Counted from the first letter of the stretch, positions 25,093-37,841 are shown. The stretch is DNA of 64,000 bases from Diatrype stigma (GCA_022225965.2 JAKJXP020000003.1:806001-870000), one strand, 5' to 3'. Notes: generated by a model from the sequence alone, not told the origin. Made by a program: numbers and translations.

Positions 25093-27837
25093 GTCTTAAT
25101 ATTTATAAGCATTATTAAATATGCCAAAATATTAAAAACCTTTTTTTTATCCTTATTGGCGTTTTTTTTAATTCCTTAATTATATTTTGTAATATTTTTT
25201 AATTAAATATAAAGAATAATCGACTATAATATTTTTATTTATAAAAACATAATTAATGTCGAATTTCCAATTTATTAAGTCGTCGTTTTCGAAAGTAATT
25301 ATGGAAATATTCGATTAAAATATTAAAACAAGTTTTTTCGAAACATTTCCTTTTTTCGTTAATATTATTATTAAGGTTTTAATTAAGAATATACGTATTA
25401 ACATTTTATTAATTATTAATAAAATAAAAGAAAAAAACTTTTTTAAGTTTAAGAATTAAATTAAGCTTAATCGTCGCTTATTTTAATTGTTTTATAACGT
25501 TATAATACGAATATTAACTAGCCATAACCGCCGAAATTCGATTATAAGCATTCGTAATATCGCAAATATAATGTTTATTATAAAGGCCTTTATTTTTATA
25601 GTTATTAATGGCATTAAAGCTATAAAAATAGGCCAAGGAATTATTAGCTATGCTATTGCCATATAATCCGCCGAAAAAATAAAGGATCTTTATATTATTA
25701 TAATTTTAATTAATTTAATTACGGTAAAATTAACTAAATATAAGCTATAAATATTACGATTTAACGTTTATATTGGTTTTTATTATAACGATATTATAAA
25801 TAAATACGATTTCGTATCGGTAATTATGGTTATCGTATTTAAAATAAAACATAAATCTATTTATTTAAATATCCATTATGTCGTTAATAAATAAAAATTA
25901 CTAATAACTTTATAAATAAATTATGAAAAAGGATTATTTATACGACCAATTATTGCTTTTTCGAAAAAAACCTATTTGCATAAAAAAATTTCGCTTAAAC
26001 GGTTCGGTTTTTATTATTAAATACTTATATTATATCGGATATTGCATTAATTAATTAAATATATTACTTATATATTATAATATCCTTATTATTCTTATTT
26101 ATATTAAAAGGTCGAAACGAAAAATAAACGACTAAAATTACCGGTAATATTAGTTTTGCTTTTTTGCTTGTTATTATTTTTTAATTCCTAAATAACGATA
26201 ACCACATTAATATATTCGTTTCAAAACGTTTTAAGCCGGAGATTTATCGTTAATATTCGCTTTCGGCCAAAGAAATTAACATAAATGCTTAATTTCGGAA
26301 AGCATTTTAAATTACGTATAACCGTAATTTCGAACGTAATATTACCATTATAAAGACTTCTTAAGAAATTAAGTAATAAAAATCTTTATCGTAAAATAAA
26401 TAATAAATTATTTATCTTTATATTTAGAATTTTATTTTATTCTTTTTTTCTTATAATACCGTTATTTATGGCGGTATTTATATTTATAACTTAAATTACG
26501 ACTTAAGCTTTTAATATTCGAAAAACTTAAATTAAATTAATAATCGTATTTTAACGTTTAAATTAATACATTAAGATTTAAAATAGTACTTTAAGATTTT
26601 AAAGCTTATCGATTCGTTATTGATGGTTTTATTATTTCTTACGTTATAATAGCCTTTATATTATTACGACATTATAATAAATATTAATAATTCGATATTA
26701 AAAATCTTAACGTTAATATAACCAAGCGGATTATTAAAAAACGCGGCTAATATTTTTAGCATTTTAACCTTAATAATTCGAAAAACAAGCTATAATTTAT
26801 CAAAATAAATCAAATCTTTATTTACGAAACTATTCGAAATAAGTTTAATACCGTTTACTTAGCCTTTATATTTAATCCTTTCGTATCGTATTTTTTTTTA
26901 CTTAAAATAAACCGTTTTATAAGCCAATATTATTAACTTCGGATATTACATATCGCCAAGTTTTATTCCGTTATGCTTATTCGTTTCTTGTTATATATTT
27001 ATTGCTTCGCATTGTTTTTCCGTTATTTTTTATCGTTTATTTAATATTTATACGAACGGCATATTATTAATTATAATACGTACTTACGTTCGGATATTTT
27101 TATAAATACGGATTAATTCCGCGTATTCCTTATTATCAGCCTTATTATCGACGATTCTGCTTTTAATTGCAATGCTCTTATAAGCCTTAAAATTTACAAA
27201 CATGATATATCGATTATTATTGGTTTTTTAAAAATACAATTCGATTTTTTATATATGGTTCCATTTATAAAAGTTCAAAATAACTAAAAGTTTATTTTAA
27301 TTAAAAATAAGAATGCATTAAAAAAAACTAATAAATATCGTTTTTTATATATGAATTAAAATCTGGGCTTTATATAAGCCATAAACGCATAAAATAAAGC
27401 AAAAACGAATATAATAATATAATGCCTTAATAATATAAGTAATTATTTAATTCAAAAAAGCATCATAAATATTTAAATAATAAGATACTTAAATAAAAAC
27501 TAATTAAAAGCGCCAAAAGCGTTTAAATAGCATTAATATAATAAATACCATGCATTTTAATATAAGCCTATAAATAAAGCGCATAAAACGTATAAATAAG
27601 CATTAAGCGCTAATTAAAGAATAATGGTTCATATAACTTTTAAACGTTTAAATTAGGTTTTAACGTTTATAATTTTTAATACTTAAAATTTTTAACGCTT
27701 ATTCTAAGCTTTAATATTAATCGGCGTTAAACGTTTAAGCATTAATTAATAGATGCTCATTTATTAGAAACTTCTAAACGTTTAAAATCCGCCAATTATT
27801 AATTGGCTGTTAATTAATAATTAACCAGCCGCTGCAG

Positions 27838-27849
27838 ATCCTATTACGG
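27838..27849 (-). repeat. Right terminal inverted repeat of the RIP-degraded transposon
   Basis: Plus strand reads ATCCTATTACGG followed by TA. Its reverse complement matches the left end. DNA just outside (from about 27852) regains normal base composition. Confidence 0.7.
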
Positions 27850-27851
27850 TA

Positions 27852-29319
27852 GGTACCGTCTTTCCGCCTTTCCTATCTACCTAAGATATTAAAAAGCCTT
27901 CTAATTACTTCCAGGTCAATAATGTTCTACATGCACAGTTTGGATCTTTCCTAATATAATAAACAGGATCATATACGGCAGCAATAACTCTCATCCTCAT
28001 ATTGAGTATTGACATCTGCGACTTCCATCTTCAATGAATCTGCAAAAGGGTAGTGCGCGACTGCGATCTGTGCGACTGACATTCTCAGGCCTCTTCCTAC
28101 ATAGGTACTTCCACCACAGTTGCAACCATGGGTACTTACTTAGATACAACTCACATCACTACGGAAATCGCTGCTAGCATCGTCAAGACACTGGTAGGTG
28201 CCTACCCTTGTGTGGCAGATCAACGCGCCTGTGATGTGCACTAGGCTATCGTGGCAATGGCAAGAGGTACCGTGTCGTAGGCATACCTGCCCGAGGACAG
28301 AGGGGGATGTGAGATCCATGTCTACAGCACCTGGCGGTATTCGTAGCAGTAGGAGGAGGCAACAACCCCTTTATCTGTTGGGTAGATACTATTAGGTTGC
28401 AAGTCGTTACCCGTTGTTGTGATGACACTACATGCATCATCAAATGTAAGGGACGACATAACCCTGTGTGCACCCATATATACCTACCCAGGTAGGCGTA
28501 TGCTGATGCATCATAGCTATTGCAATGGTGAGACCTTCCCAGAACTCCTTCCTACTAGGTAGGTGCAGGTCTATCGCCCTTCTGTCTCCTCATAAGTACA
28601 AATATCCTCTCATCTCTCGTAGCTAGCTGATCTTCAAAATCTACAAACTTCATCTCACCTTTGAACATATCATTCTGGTAGCATTTCCTCGTGAACCTGC
28701 GGACCAGGCGGAGGCGGCAGCAGCAACACCAACACTGGCAATGACAATACTAACACCGCTACCGAGTCTACTCCGGCTTGCTCTTCCGTTCCGGCTCGCC
28801 CGGAAATGCCCGCGTCGGTCGGAACGTTCTGACCGACGCGGACATTTGAATAGGCAGGCAGTTGCACCACCCGGGCAGGCCTCGACACCGGTCACTACTG
28901 TTCATCTTTGGGCCCTGGATGGGGATAGAGGGGCGCGCGATGAGTTGTGTGGTTAGTAGGGTAGTTGACGCTGTTACCTGTCGTTCCACTTATTGTACCA
29001 TCGGTGTGTGTGCGTCGCATGTTCCCATCCCCTAGTCCGATTACCTACCCACCTAGGTAGATGTTACAATATCAATGCAGTACCATCTAAAATATACAAA
29101 TCCGTATAATCAGAATCGATTTGCTTATTACACTCGATTAGTCACTTTTATCTAGACATATTCGTGATTAATCGGACTGTTAAAACCAACGCCCTCGTAC
29201 ATACTTGATGGTGTCCTACACAGATAAAGGGGGAAGCGAACCACTGACTAGGGGGGTTGAGGGGTGTACGAAAGCTAAATCACGAGATAACGTTATAAGT
29301 ATATTCATTCATGTTGCTA
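27852..29319. other. Intergenic, 1.5 kb, with a palindrome and CCTAGG words
   Basis: No credible gene. Base composition is back to normal. Copies of the TACCTAGGTA-type word occur near 28485, 28557 and 29047, and a long palindrome sits at 28804-28847. Confidence 0.5.
28804..28847. repeat. 44-nt near-perfect palindrome (spacer-free inverted repeat)
   Basis: Two 22-nt arms, starting AAATGCCCGCGTCGGTC and centred on AACGTT at 28823-28828, pair in 20 of 22 positions with no spacer. Mismatches are at 28809/28842 and 28821/28830. It lies about 470 nt beyond the 3' end of the dipeptidase gene. It could form a cruciform or an RNA hairpin; no known terminator or repeat family is recognised. Confidence 0.85.
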
Positions 29320-30943
29320 TTAGATGTAGTCCACTGCGCGGATTCGGTTCGGATTCTCAGGGATCATGATGGGCAGGGGGTTATTCCACCTGGTCCATTT
29401 CCTCCCCTCCCAGTTGTCCTCTGCCGGAGCCTCCTGTGCAGATAGGACTGCGGCGACATCCTCATTCTCTTGCCATACTCTAAAAGACAGAACACAAAGA
29501 AGTCAGTCAGCTGATGTCACTAGCGGAAGACCTCGATACACATCTCATCTCATCACAAAAGGCCTTTGCGTTTACTTGTATGCTTGCTGACGTACCTCAA
29601 TATGTTCTCTCCCACCAGCTTCCGCACCTGCTCGTCCGTGGCGCCCCGCCGCAGCACGGCCTCGATCAGCTTCGGGTAGTCGGCGACGGACTCGATGCCG
29701 CCCGCGAGTGTCACCGTACCATCAAAATCGCCACCGATGCCGACGTGGTCCCAGCCGGCGATCTTAGCCACATGGAAGATGTGGTCGACGACAGTCTCGA
29801 GCGTCGCGGCCTCCGGATCGGTCGCGTTCAGGAACCGGCGCACGAACATGACCATCAGGACCCCGCCGTTGTCCCGCAGCCGCGCCACCACGTCGTCGGG
29901 CGCGTTGCGCAGCGCCGGCGCCAAGCCGTGGCACGCCGTGTGGCTGAAGATGACCGGCGCCCGCGCCACGTCCAGCACCTGGCGCATGGCGCGGTGCGAC
30001 GTGTGGGCCAGGTCGACCATGATGCCCAGCCGGTTCATCTCGCGGACGGCGGCGGCGCCGAACGGGGTCAGGCCGCCGTCGGCGCCGCCCGCCGTCACGG
30101 TCGACGCCGCCGTCGCGTACGCGTTGTCGCAGTTGTGCGTCACGGTGACGTAGCGCACGCCCAGGTCGCACAGCTGCCGCAGCACCGCCAGCGAGCCCCC
30201 CGTCTGGTGCAGGCCCTCGGCGCCCAGCATGGAGGCGATGCGGCGGTGACTGGTGAACGCGGCGCGCGCGCACGCCGCCGTCTCGCAGTACTGCAGCGCG
30301 TCGGAGTGCGCCGCGATGAACCGCTTCGTCACGTCGATCTGCTCCAGCGTGTCGCGCACGCTGTGCGTCGGGTCGTCGGCGCTGAGCGCCGCGTCCGCGT
30401 TGTCCGGACACTCCACGAAGACTGACCAGAATTGCCCGCCTACGCGGCCTTGCTGCAGGCGCGCGAGGTCCGTGTGGCTGGTGAGGTCTTTTTATAGTTG
30501 GTCACGATGATCGATGTCAGTCAGGATTTCCACGCGAGTGATTTGATTTATGGACGGATGGATGCCTTACTCTGGCGAAACGTGAAGGTCTCGTTGTCGT
30601 AGATCTTGTTCTGCAGCTCCAGCCGCAAAAGGTACGGCAGGTCGTTGTGCCCGTCTATCAGGGGCGTCGTCCTTAGGATCCGCTCGGCCCTCGCCGCGAA
30701 GTCGCTGGGGTCGATCGGCGGCCCCTCGTCGCTACTCTGGTTGGGATGGAATAGGAGAGCGGCGCCGACGGCGCCTAGGAGGACAACAGCGCCCATGACG
30801 ACTAACCACGGCGAAAGGCTGCCTCGGGCCGCGGCTTGTTGCCTTCTCCCCGATCCACTGTTCTCGATAGCGCCCGCGGCAGCGACGGAGCCCGAAGGTG
30901 TTCCTCCGCGCTGGGGAGGCGGCTCTTCTCGATTGTCCCCCAT
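29320..30943 (-). CDS. Membrane-anchored dipeptidase, peptidase family M19
   Basis: Zinc dipeptidase of the renal dipeptidase type, hydrolysing dipeptides and possibly beta-lactam-like or glutathione-derived substrates. Three exons: 30571-30943, 29596-30487 and 29320-29479, giving 474 aa. The N-terminus is a Pro/Gly-rich cytosolic tail and a signal anchor ([20 protein letters not shown]), so the catalytic domain should face the lumen or outside. Metal-site marks are intact: LIDGHNDLP (HxD), GAEGLH (Glu), VDLAHTSH and IFSHTACHG (His), and VGIGGDFDG (Asp). [13 protein letters not shown] is also typical. The middle exon is markedly GC-rich. M19 enzymes occur in some metabolite clusters, but here the neighbours (a lipase upstream, intergenic DNA downstream) suggest general peptide catabolism. 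Confidence 0.93.
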
Positions 30944-31788
30944 CTGGTCTGTCCTGCTGAGGTATCAAAAACGCGAGCACAGTTTGCTGGTGGGAATGAG
31001 AATGTGAAGCGGCATTGTATCAATCCCATCTTGTATTCGCAGAGTATAGGTGGTTCCCCACGATCCGGGATCGGCTTTGCAATCGGCAGGTCGGCAGGAA
31101 GCCGATCCGAAAAGTGGAGAAATAGGGGCCGAGGACGATTGATCTGGTGTAAGTGGTGTACACGTAGCAGAACGTAGCGGCGTAGTAACATACTCGTTGT
31201 ATAGACAGGATGTTGCTACTGTTAGCTGGAGCTAGAAAGAATGAATACCTCGCTTAGGGGGTATAAATTTTGTCGAAGTCGGCATAGGTAGCGGCGTCTA
31301 TAACACAACCCGACTCGGACATCTCCGAACTTGCCGCTCATTCGTAGGTGAGACGCACATGCCGCTATCGGGTTGCACGAACCCTTCACGCGGAGTGATC
31401 TGTGATCGCGGGGACTTTGACTTGATGAGAAGACCAAGTTTGAATCAGGAGTACAGTAATATGAAATGTCGAACTGAACGAGTATCGTCATGCGTAGTGC
31501 TTTTAGCTATATTGGAAAATCTACTACTTAACTAATCTTAATATAAACTCAGAGACGGGGAGAAGTATAGATTCATCAATCCAACTAACTAATCTTATGC
31601 TGATCCTTATTTTCTGCTTCCAGTAAATGCCCGACAAACCCCAAACGTGTGTGGTATCATGGTTTTCCCAACTCCAAAAATCAAAAGGTCATGACTTCGT
31701 GCAGCCTGTGCACAGAGGGGCTGGCTGCTGTTTTTGACGGCTATATAGCGCCGGCAGGGAGGAGAAACCGGGTTCATATCAGTCTTAA
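30944..31788. other. Intergenic between dipeptidase and lipase genes
   Basis: About 845 nt with no supported gene. It should contain the dipeptidase promoter and the lipase 3' untranslated region; both genes read on the minus strand. Confidence 0.5.
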
Positions 31789-32096
31789 TCAATGACCCTG
31801 CAAGGTAACAGCGCCAACAGCCAGCACCTCGATGCGCGCGGCGTAGAGCTTCATGACGTGGCAGACAGGATCGCCCCATATGACGCCCCGGAGCTGCTCG
31901 TCGCTGACGACCTGCGCGACGACGCCCTCGGCGAGGCGCTCCTCCAGCGACTTGGTGCGCTTGCTGGCCCGGGCCGCTCCGGGGTTGCCCGACCGGAGCA
32001 CCACGATCCGCCCCGCCGTGCTGAGAGGGCAAGGGGGTACTTTCCACAGCGGCCCCGTCTGCTGCTTCGACGATGACGACCGGGTGCCCGACGATG

Positions 32097-32127
<31 letters not shown>

Positions 32128-33829
32128 AGAAGAAGAAGAAGACTTCACGGACACCTTGGATTCCTTGGCAGTGATCGAGAACATGGACTTCTTCTCTCGG
32201 GGCTTCCGATGATTGCTGTTTTGTTTGTGGGAAGACGAAGACGAATGATGCTTGCTCGACGACCTCTTGTTGGATTCCACGGGCGCCGGCGCCGGCGCGG
32301 CCAGGAGCTCGAGCAGGCTCTTCACGTAGGCCTTGTCGGCGCGGGCGACGGGGTCGCCCTCGTTGATGAAGCTGAGGAACATGAACTTCCGGAACTCGGG
32401 CTTGTCGGGCTTCTGCAGCGGGAGGAGCGACACGGGCGGCGTGCCGAAGGTGACGCAGTGCACGCGCCGGAAGCAGCCGGTGAGCAGGTTGAGCTCCGAC
32501 GAGGCCGCCTCCGACGACGCGAGCATGTGCGCGTACAGCAGGGACGCGATGGCGCCGCCGGCCGAGTGGCCCGTGATCAGGAGGGAGTAGGACGCCCGGC
32601 GGGGCACCTCCTCCAGCAGCTGGCGCAGGCGCGCGGCGACGGGCCTGATCATCTTCCGCGCCACGCTGAGGAACCCGGCGTGGCAGAGGTTTCCGGTGTC
32701 GTCCTAGAGGAAGAGGGTTAGTTAGCTTGACACTAAGGCCGGACTGCAAAATAATAGGGAGATAGATAGCTAGCTCTCACTTACCAGAAACCCGGTGGGA
32801 GATGTCGGCGCCGTGTTCAGGTTCACTGCCCAGTCCATGAATGTCGCCGTTCCGCGCACGGCGAACACGATGGTGTCCATGTGGTCCATAGGCACGGATT
32901 TAATGCACATGGCTTTGGCACCCGTCTTCCAGTCGGCATTAACATGGACATCCCGTTCTGCGCCTCTTGGCTTTTCGTATACCTTCTCTGCATACTGCGC
33001 GGCTAGACATAATAAGGGGTAGGACGGGATGTACCTAAGACAGATTAACGGTATGCTCAATAAGGTTTACCGCTGGACAGAGCGTTGCTTACAGTTTCAA
33101 CGGAGGCAGGTTCAGGGGTAACTTGGAATTCGCATAAAGCTCAACTTTGGAGAAATATCCTTTCGAAACCAGTGATGAAGCTACGGCTGCCGAATGTCCC
33201 TTTGGCGTGTCCTTCACGCTTTTCCTCGGATAACCCCCTAGCCCTCGAGACGACTGGGCCGGGTGGTCACTAGGTAATAGTGCAGAGTCGTACATGAACA
33301 GGTCTTCTTCGTCTCCATTGACCATATTACCGTCTATCAGAGTCATGACATTGTTGAACTTAGACCAGATCTGATCGGACATGGCAGCACCCTGGTTAAG
33401 CAGCTGGGTCCCGTAGGCATGCCATGTTGGAAGTTGGTCATCGAAGATCTGGGTACCGGCATTGCCACTAGGGTTCGGGTTATTTGCAGGCGCATTCTCT
33501 GGTGGTGCGCCTAGGTAATAGTGCTGGTTTACAATAATGGGTGGACATGGCCCCTGGTCGACATGATGTGATGAGAGACACGTTCCGGCCAAGGGGGGGC
33601 CGTTCACTACGTGCGGCGGTGGTAAATAGCCGACTGGTTGTTGAAAATGTGAGTGTGAGGTCGACGATGGTATCAACGGAGGCTGTGGTGGATAGCCGTG
33701 GGGTGGGTATAAGTGATACGACTCATGTAATGCACATGGTGTGGATGCTACTCCCATCTGATATCCCATGTGGTCGACTGGCGGAGAAGATGGCTCCGTG
33801 GGACATCTCTTCCGCGTTAAGAAACCCAT
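31789..33829 (-). CDS. Class 3 lipase-like alpha/beta hydrolase with Pro-rich N-terminus and poly-Ser tract
   Basis: Predicted triacylglycerol or phospholipid lipase of the fungal lipase class 3 fold. Three exons: 33093-33829, 32785-33034 and 31789-32703 (all GT-AG, phases agree), giving 633 aa. Residues 1 to about 150 are a low-complexity Pro/His/Tyr-rich region. The hydrolase core begins near LYIPSYPLLCLAAQYAEKVY, with TIVFAVRGTATFMDWAVNLN (oxyanion region) and LLITGHSAGGAIASLLYAH, where GHSAG is the nucleophile elbow. VTFGTPPVSLLP and FINEGDPVARA are the usual later motifs, the second carrying a catalytic Asp candidate. A His/Ser/Lys-rich insert with a run of Ser interrupts the C-terminal part. 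No signal peptide is visible, so an intracellular lipase is more likely than a secreted one. Confidence 0.88.
32083..32150 (-). repeat. Poly-serine coding trinucleotide tract in the lipase gene
   Basis: Plus strand shows GAC/GAT/GAA triplets, read on the minus strand as about 19 consecutive Ser codons with mixed TCG, TCA and TTC-shifted units. Such tracts vary in length between strains. Confidence 0.85.
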
Positions 33830-36757
33830 GGTGTCTACATGTTAGGGCTAGATGGACTGCTGGAAGAATGTATGATGTGAAAGCCAAGCTGGAGACCGAA
33901 GCTGGATTCGTAGGACTTTTACGTCATGTGGAATGTTTTAAGGGAGGATGAATTTTAGGTTTAAGAGGAAGCGAATGATCGACAGTAGGACGGCGAAGCA
34001 GCTCAGACGACCAGAGGACCAGAGGACCAGAGGAATGAAGGACCAGGAGACTACCATAGTAGAAGACCAGGAGACCAGCCCATCTGTCATACAGTATACT
34101 GTGGTGGTAGTACCTGGAGTTTAATCGAGCTTCACGGTGTGTCACAGCCGCGGCGTTCTTCGCGCTATATCGACGCCGGTCGCCTTGACAGTGGATGTGC
34201 AGTGGGTGTGCCTTGCCATTTCCGGTAGACAACCCCCTAGCCATCCCCTGCCATCCCTGAATCAAGGCACTTATAGCCGCTGATTCGCCAGGCGACAGCC
34301 GCTCCGCCCCAGTCCATTCCGACTATGCCGCCCCCGCGCTGCACGTCTTGTTCATCCTGTTCAATGATTGACGAACCACACGCTTCAGATAGATGACGAT
34401 GCAGTTATATGCAGGTTCCCGACCGGCCGAGGTCGTTCTATCATAGCTTAAATGTGTTCCTGTGGGCCAAAGACAAGACAAGATCCCCTCCATATGCTGT
34501 AAGTCGCTTACAGAACTAGCTTTAGATAGTGCACCTTTATTCTCTTTGTTAATGCCGAGCTGGGCCAAATCAAAGGTACAGTAGCTTGCCTACCGATGTC
34601 TAGCATTGACTAGAAGCTGGGTACTAGTTAGCCTACATGGAGGCAGGCTATCGCTATCATTTCCCGGCCATGTCGGGTGTCTCCTTTAAGCACATGCATA
34701 TAACTGCATACCTATGCATATGCTTCTGCATCTCGCCTTTCGTTGTTAGTGGATGTGCTCTCCTATCTGCCTATCCGCATGCCTATATTCACGTAGCATC
34801 AAGAACGCCTTCTTCAATCAGGCCTCAAGAACCTTATCAGAGAAAGTAAGTACCCGTTGGTGCATGTCGATACCTACATGTACTGTTGTATTTAGAAGCC
34901 GCAGACGCCGATACCCGATGGTTCTGTGTAACGCTTCTTTAGAGACGGCTACGAGCTCGCGTGCGTGCTTTGGTCGCCGATTCAAATGCGTGGTAAAGCG
35001 GTAAACGAGGTAGTCTCACTTTTCTCGGTATCAATTAGCACGCCTAACCCCCGCGCTAGAACAACCAACAGAAGGCGAGGAACAACAGAAGTGTTACACA
35101 ATGAGAGGATGACCCAAATGCAACAGGCATAACTGGAATAGAGCTGGTATTGTGGGCCGTTCTAAGTCCCCAGTACCGTACAGTCGGGAACGAGGTTAAC
35201 TTCTCGACTTGACCGAGATGACGTTGCGGTTCAATCAGTCAACTCTTAAAAAGGCCGCATCTAAAAACTCTGAAGACTAACAAAGCGTGAATACCGCATA
35301 AAATCCCGTCATGTATCTTGTATTTACCCGCCATATGTATCGGAAGTCTTCCCTCGATACGGGACAATGACGTGATTGTGTTGACTTTGTCTTGGCCACA
35401 GCGCTCCCCGAAAGGTTTTCCCATCGAAGAAAATTTTAGGAGGGGAGAATCTTGTTGCTGTTTTTACGGGAAAGGCGGGGAGTTTCACTGTTTGATCGTG
35501 CTCGCCGTCATATATGGTGTCAAGTTGACCCGGGCTGGCCGGTCCAACAGAAGATATTCATACTGTCTGCGTCTACTTCGATCTATGCCCCAGGAGAATC
35601 TGATCTTTATCTCACTACCTTGTCATCTTGCGCAAGGCAAGAACCACACTGGTGAAAATCCCGCAAACCATGGCTCAGCCGAACTGTTTGCCCGTCATCA
35701 AGTATTGTATTCTACGGCAATTGCCTTCCAAATCTACTGTTCTGAAATCAGAAGTGCAAGGCTGCTCTGCATTGTCCACCAGTCACTCTTCTAGCCATGA
35801 ATTAAAGAGCAAGGGACCCCGGGGGTGATCGGGATACTTGATTGACTAGAACATTCCTTATATCTCAGTATGAGTGGCTATCTTTACATATTTGATCGTG
35901 GGAGGTGCGCTACGAAAGTTGACAACTATGGACTGCTTGACATTTCGAAACTCTTAAGGATAGATAATCATACTGACCACAACACTTAGTTACACTAGTG
36001 ACACTTAGCAATTACCGAAATAAAGGGTTTTAGTGACTTATGTTCTAGAAATCATGACAATACCATAGCCAAGTCATAACATTTGACATCCAGTTGAGTT
36101 GCAAATAGGGGCACTTGCATATCAACGTGGTTGCAAACGGCGCTAGTGGCTAAGAATGGTGGCTTCAGATAAGAGTCGTTACTTCCAAAGGCAATAACCA
36201 AGGGCTTCAGACATGAGCAAGTATTGAAATACCGTGATTAACACCGGTCTGGGTATAGGAACTCACCAAAGGGTATTGTCGTCAAGGCGGACTACTCATA
36301 CCGCCATTCTTTACTTAGGTATAGTAGGAGGTACGCTTCAGAAGGGAAGTTCAATTCGAGTCTATGTATCTATGTATGCTACTTATTATGTCTCGTGGAT
36401 ATTGGCCATTTAAGAGATGATGATATGATGGTGCCTAACTTGAAGCCCAGATAGGGTTATCGGGCTATCCAAAGTGTCACGTAGTCCCTATTCTGGTAGT
36501 ATCCCATCGTGAACTAGTTTACAGCTCTTATAATAATTCAAGTCTTCGAGCCAAGGCTTGCATTGAAATATACGGGGAAGTCACCGAGTCGATCTCCCAA
36601 GGACCGTGAACCCAAGCTTCATCCCTAATGACAAGGTATAAAAGTCGTTACCAAGTCGTCACCAAGTCATCGCGTTCCTAGTGCAGCTTCTCTGCCTCAG
36701 ACCCAAACAGCCTTTCGACGACATCTATCGCATTTAGACTCCGTAGCCATAGTTCCA
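33830..36757. other. Intergenic, 2.9 kb, no gene seen
   Basis: Separates the divergent lipase and RRM-protein genes. Frames up to 158 codons (35318-35794) have no recognisable features. Contains a GACCAGAGG tandem tract at about 34004-34078. Confidence 0.5.
34004..34078. repeat. GACCAGAGG-type short tandem repeat
   Basis: Three clean copies of a GACCAGAG unit followed by degenerate AGACCAGGAG units, in the upstream region of the lipase gene. Confidence 0.75.
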
Positions 36758-37841
36758 ATGGAGAAGGACAACAATACGGACCAAGGCTACCTGAGTACCC
36801 TGGGTGCAGCCCAAAAAGAACTGGTACTTCCCTCTGAAAGTTGGTCGGATGACGAGGCTTTCGTACCTGTCTTTGGTGGCTACACTGAAAAGGGGGAAGG
36901 TGGCGATAATACCCAAAGCAGCAACGACCCAGCTCAGCACATCAAAACCCCGGCCCAGGGTATCGAAGACCCTATAGAATGCAGCAACGACCAGGATCAA
37001 GACAGATATGACTATGCCCAACATAATGACAACCATACGCAAGAGGACTACGACATGCAACGTAGCACCAGTACCAACACCAAATGTAGCGATAGCGTAC
37101 AAGATGATCATACACAAGGTAGTAGTCACGCACGAGGCGGCGGCAGTGGTATAGGAAGCAGCGACGATACAAGCAAAGTATGTCACCAGTCCAGGGAGTT
37201 CACTCTGCGGTATGCCCTTTGAAAGCTAACAGCGCGGACCTTAAACCTAGCCTAGTGATACCCCTGAATCTAAGAACCGCGTGCTCTACATCCAGGGGCT
37301 GTCCCCCCAAGCCACGTATCACAACATCTTCGAGAAACTCAGGGACGTCGGCAAGATCTACTCCATCAACATGATCAAGTCGTCGATCCGCGGGTTCCAC
37401 AGCACATCGCTGGGCGTCGTGATGTGGGACTGGCCGGCCACGAGGCGGCTGGCGATGCAGGTCGAGGACGGCTTGCTGGACCGAGACGGCTTCAAGCCCG
37501 AGGTGAAGTTCACGTCGGGCTGGTTCGATATGGCCGTGCCGAGAGCAAGCCACCGCTCGAGAGTCCTTGTCATCACGGGGAGTGCCGCGGTCGTGCGTCA
37601 GGAGTCGATCGTGGGACTCCTGCGCGAGTCGATCGCCAACCTTGCCTTGGACGAGGTCATCGTCACCAGCCCGACCCCGGATCTCACAGCCATGGAAATC
37701 CGCTTCGCTGGTTACCGCGGGCAGGCGGAACTCGCGTACCAGAAACTCACTTCGGATCCGCGCATCGCGAGATGGGCTACGACCGAATTTGGTCCGGACC
37801 CGTGTGACCTTGTCCCAGAGGATGGCAGCGCCCTTGATTAG
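36758..37841 (+). CDS. Orphan RRM-like protein with acidic disordered N-terminus
   Basis: Not recognised as a named family. Two exons, 36758-37177 and 37251-37841, are joined by a 73-nt intron (GTATGT...CTAAC...TAG) that removes an in-frame stop and links the two frames exactly, giving 336 aa. Residues 1-140 are rich in Asp, Asn, Gln, Ser and His and should be disordered. From about residue 148, KNRVLYIQGLSPQATYHNIF with EKLRDVGKIYSINMI resembles RNP2, helix 1 and strand 2 of an RNA recognition motif. TSLGVVMWDWPATRRLAMQV takes the RNP1 place but lacks the usual aromatic G-x-G-F-x-F pattern. A second alpha/beta segment (SRVLVITGSAAVVRQESIVG) may be another RRM-like unit. A role in RNA binding is inferred only. 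Confidence 0.65.

Larger units (their letters stand above)
19525..27849 (+). mobile_element. RIP-degraded DNA transposon with terminal inverted repeats
   Basis: An 8.3-kb block, far more AT-rich than its flanks, begins and ends abruptly. Its ends are inverted copies: CCGTAACAGGAT on the left, and CCGTAATAGGAT when the right end is read inward, differing by one C/T transition. Weaker inverted similarity continues inward for roughly 100 nt (CTGG followed by TTAATTAATAATTAA-like DNA). Both ends are bordered by TA (19523-19524 and 27850-27851), a possible 2-bp target duplication. Remaining C and G are concentrated in CpG: in 23761-23880 I count 11 CpG against 2 CpA and 1 TpG, the pattern left by CpA-directed RIP. 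A decayed transposase lies on the plus strand. No intact frame survives. Confidence 0.85.

Noticed and set aside
29514..30425. 303-codon plus-strand open frame
   Set aside because: Antisense to the GC-rich middle exon of the M19 dipeptidase; Arg/His/Ala-rich shadow sequence.
35318..35794. 158-codon plus-strand frame
   Set aside because: No recognisable features, not extended by plausible splicing, and lies in ordinary intergenic DNA.
36734..37186. Minus-strand frame coding a very hydrophobic, membrane-like protein of 150 aa
   Set aside because: Complement of the acidic Asp/Asn/Gln-rich exon of the RRM-like gene, which automatically reads as Val/Ile/Leu. The plus strand has a clean splice to a conserved-looking domain; the minus strand has none.
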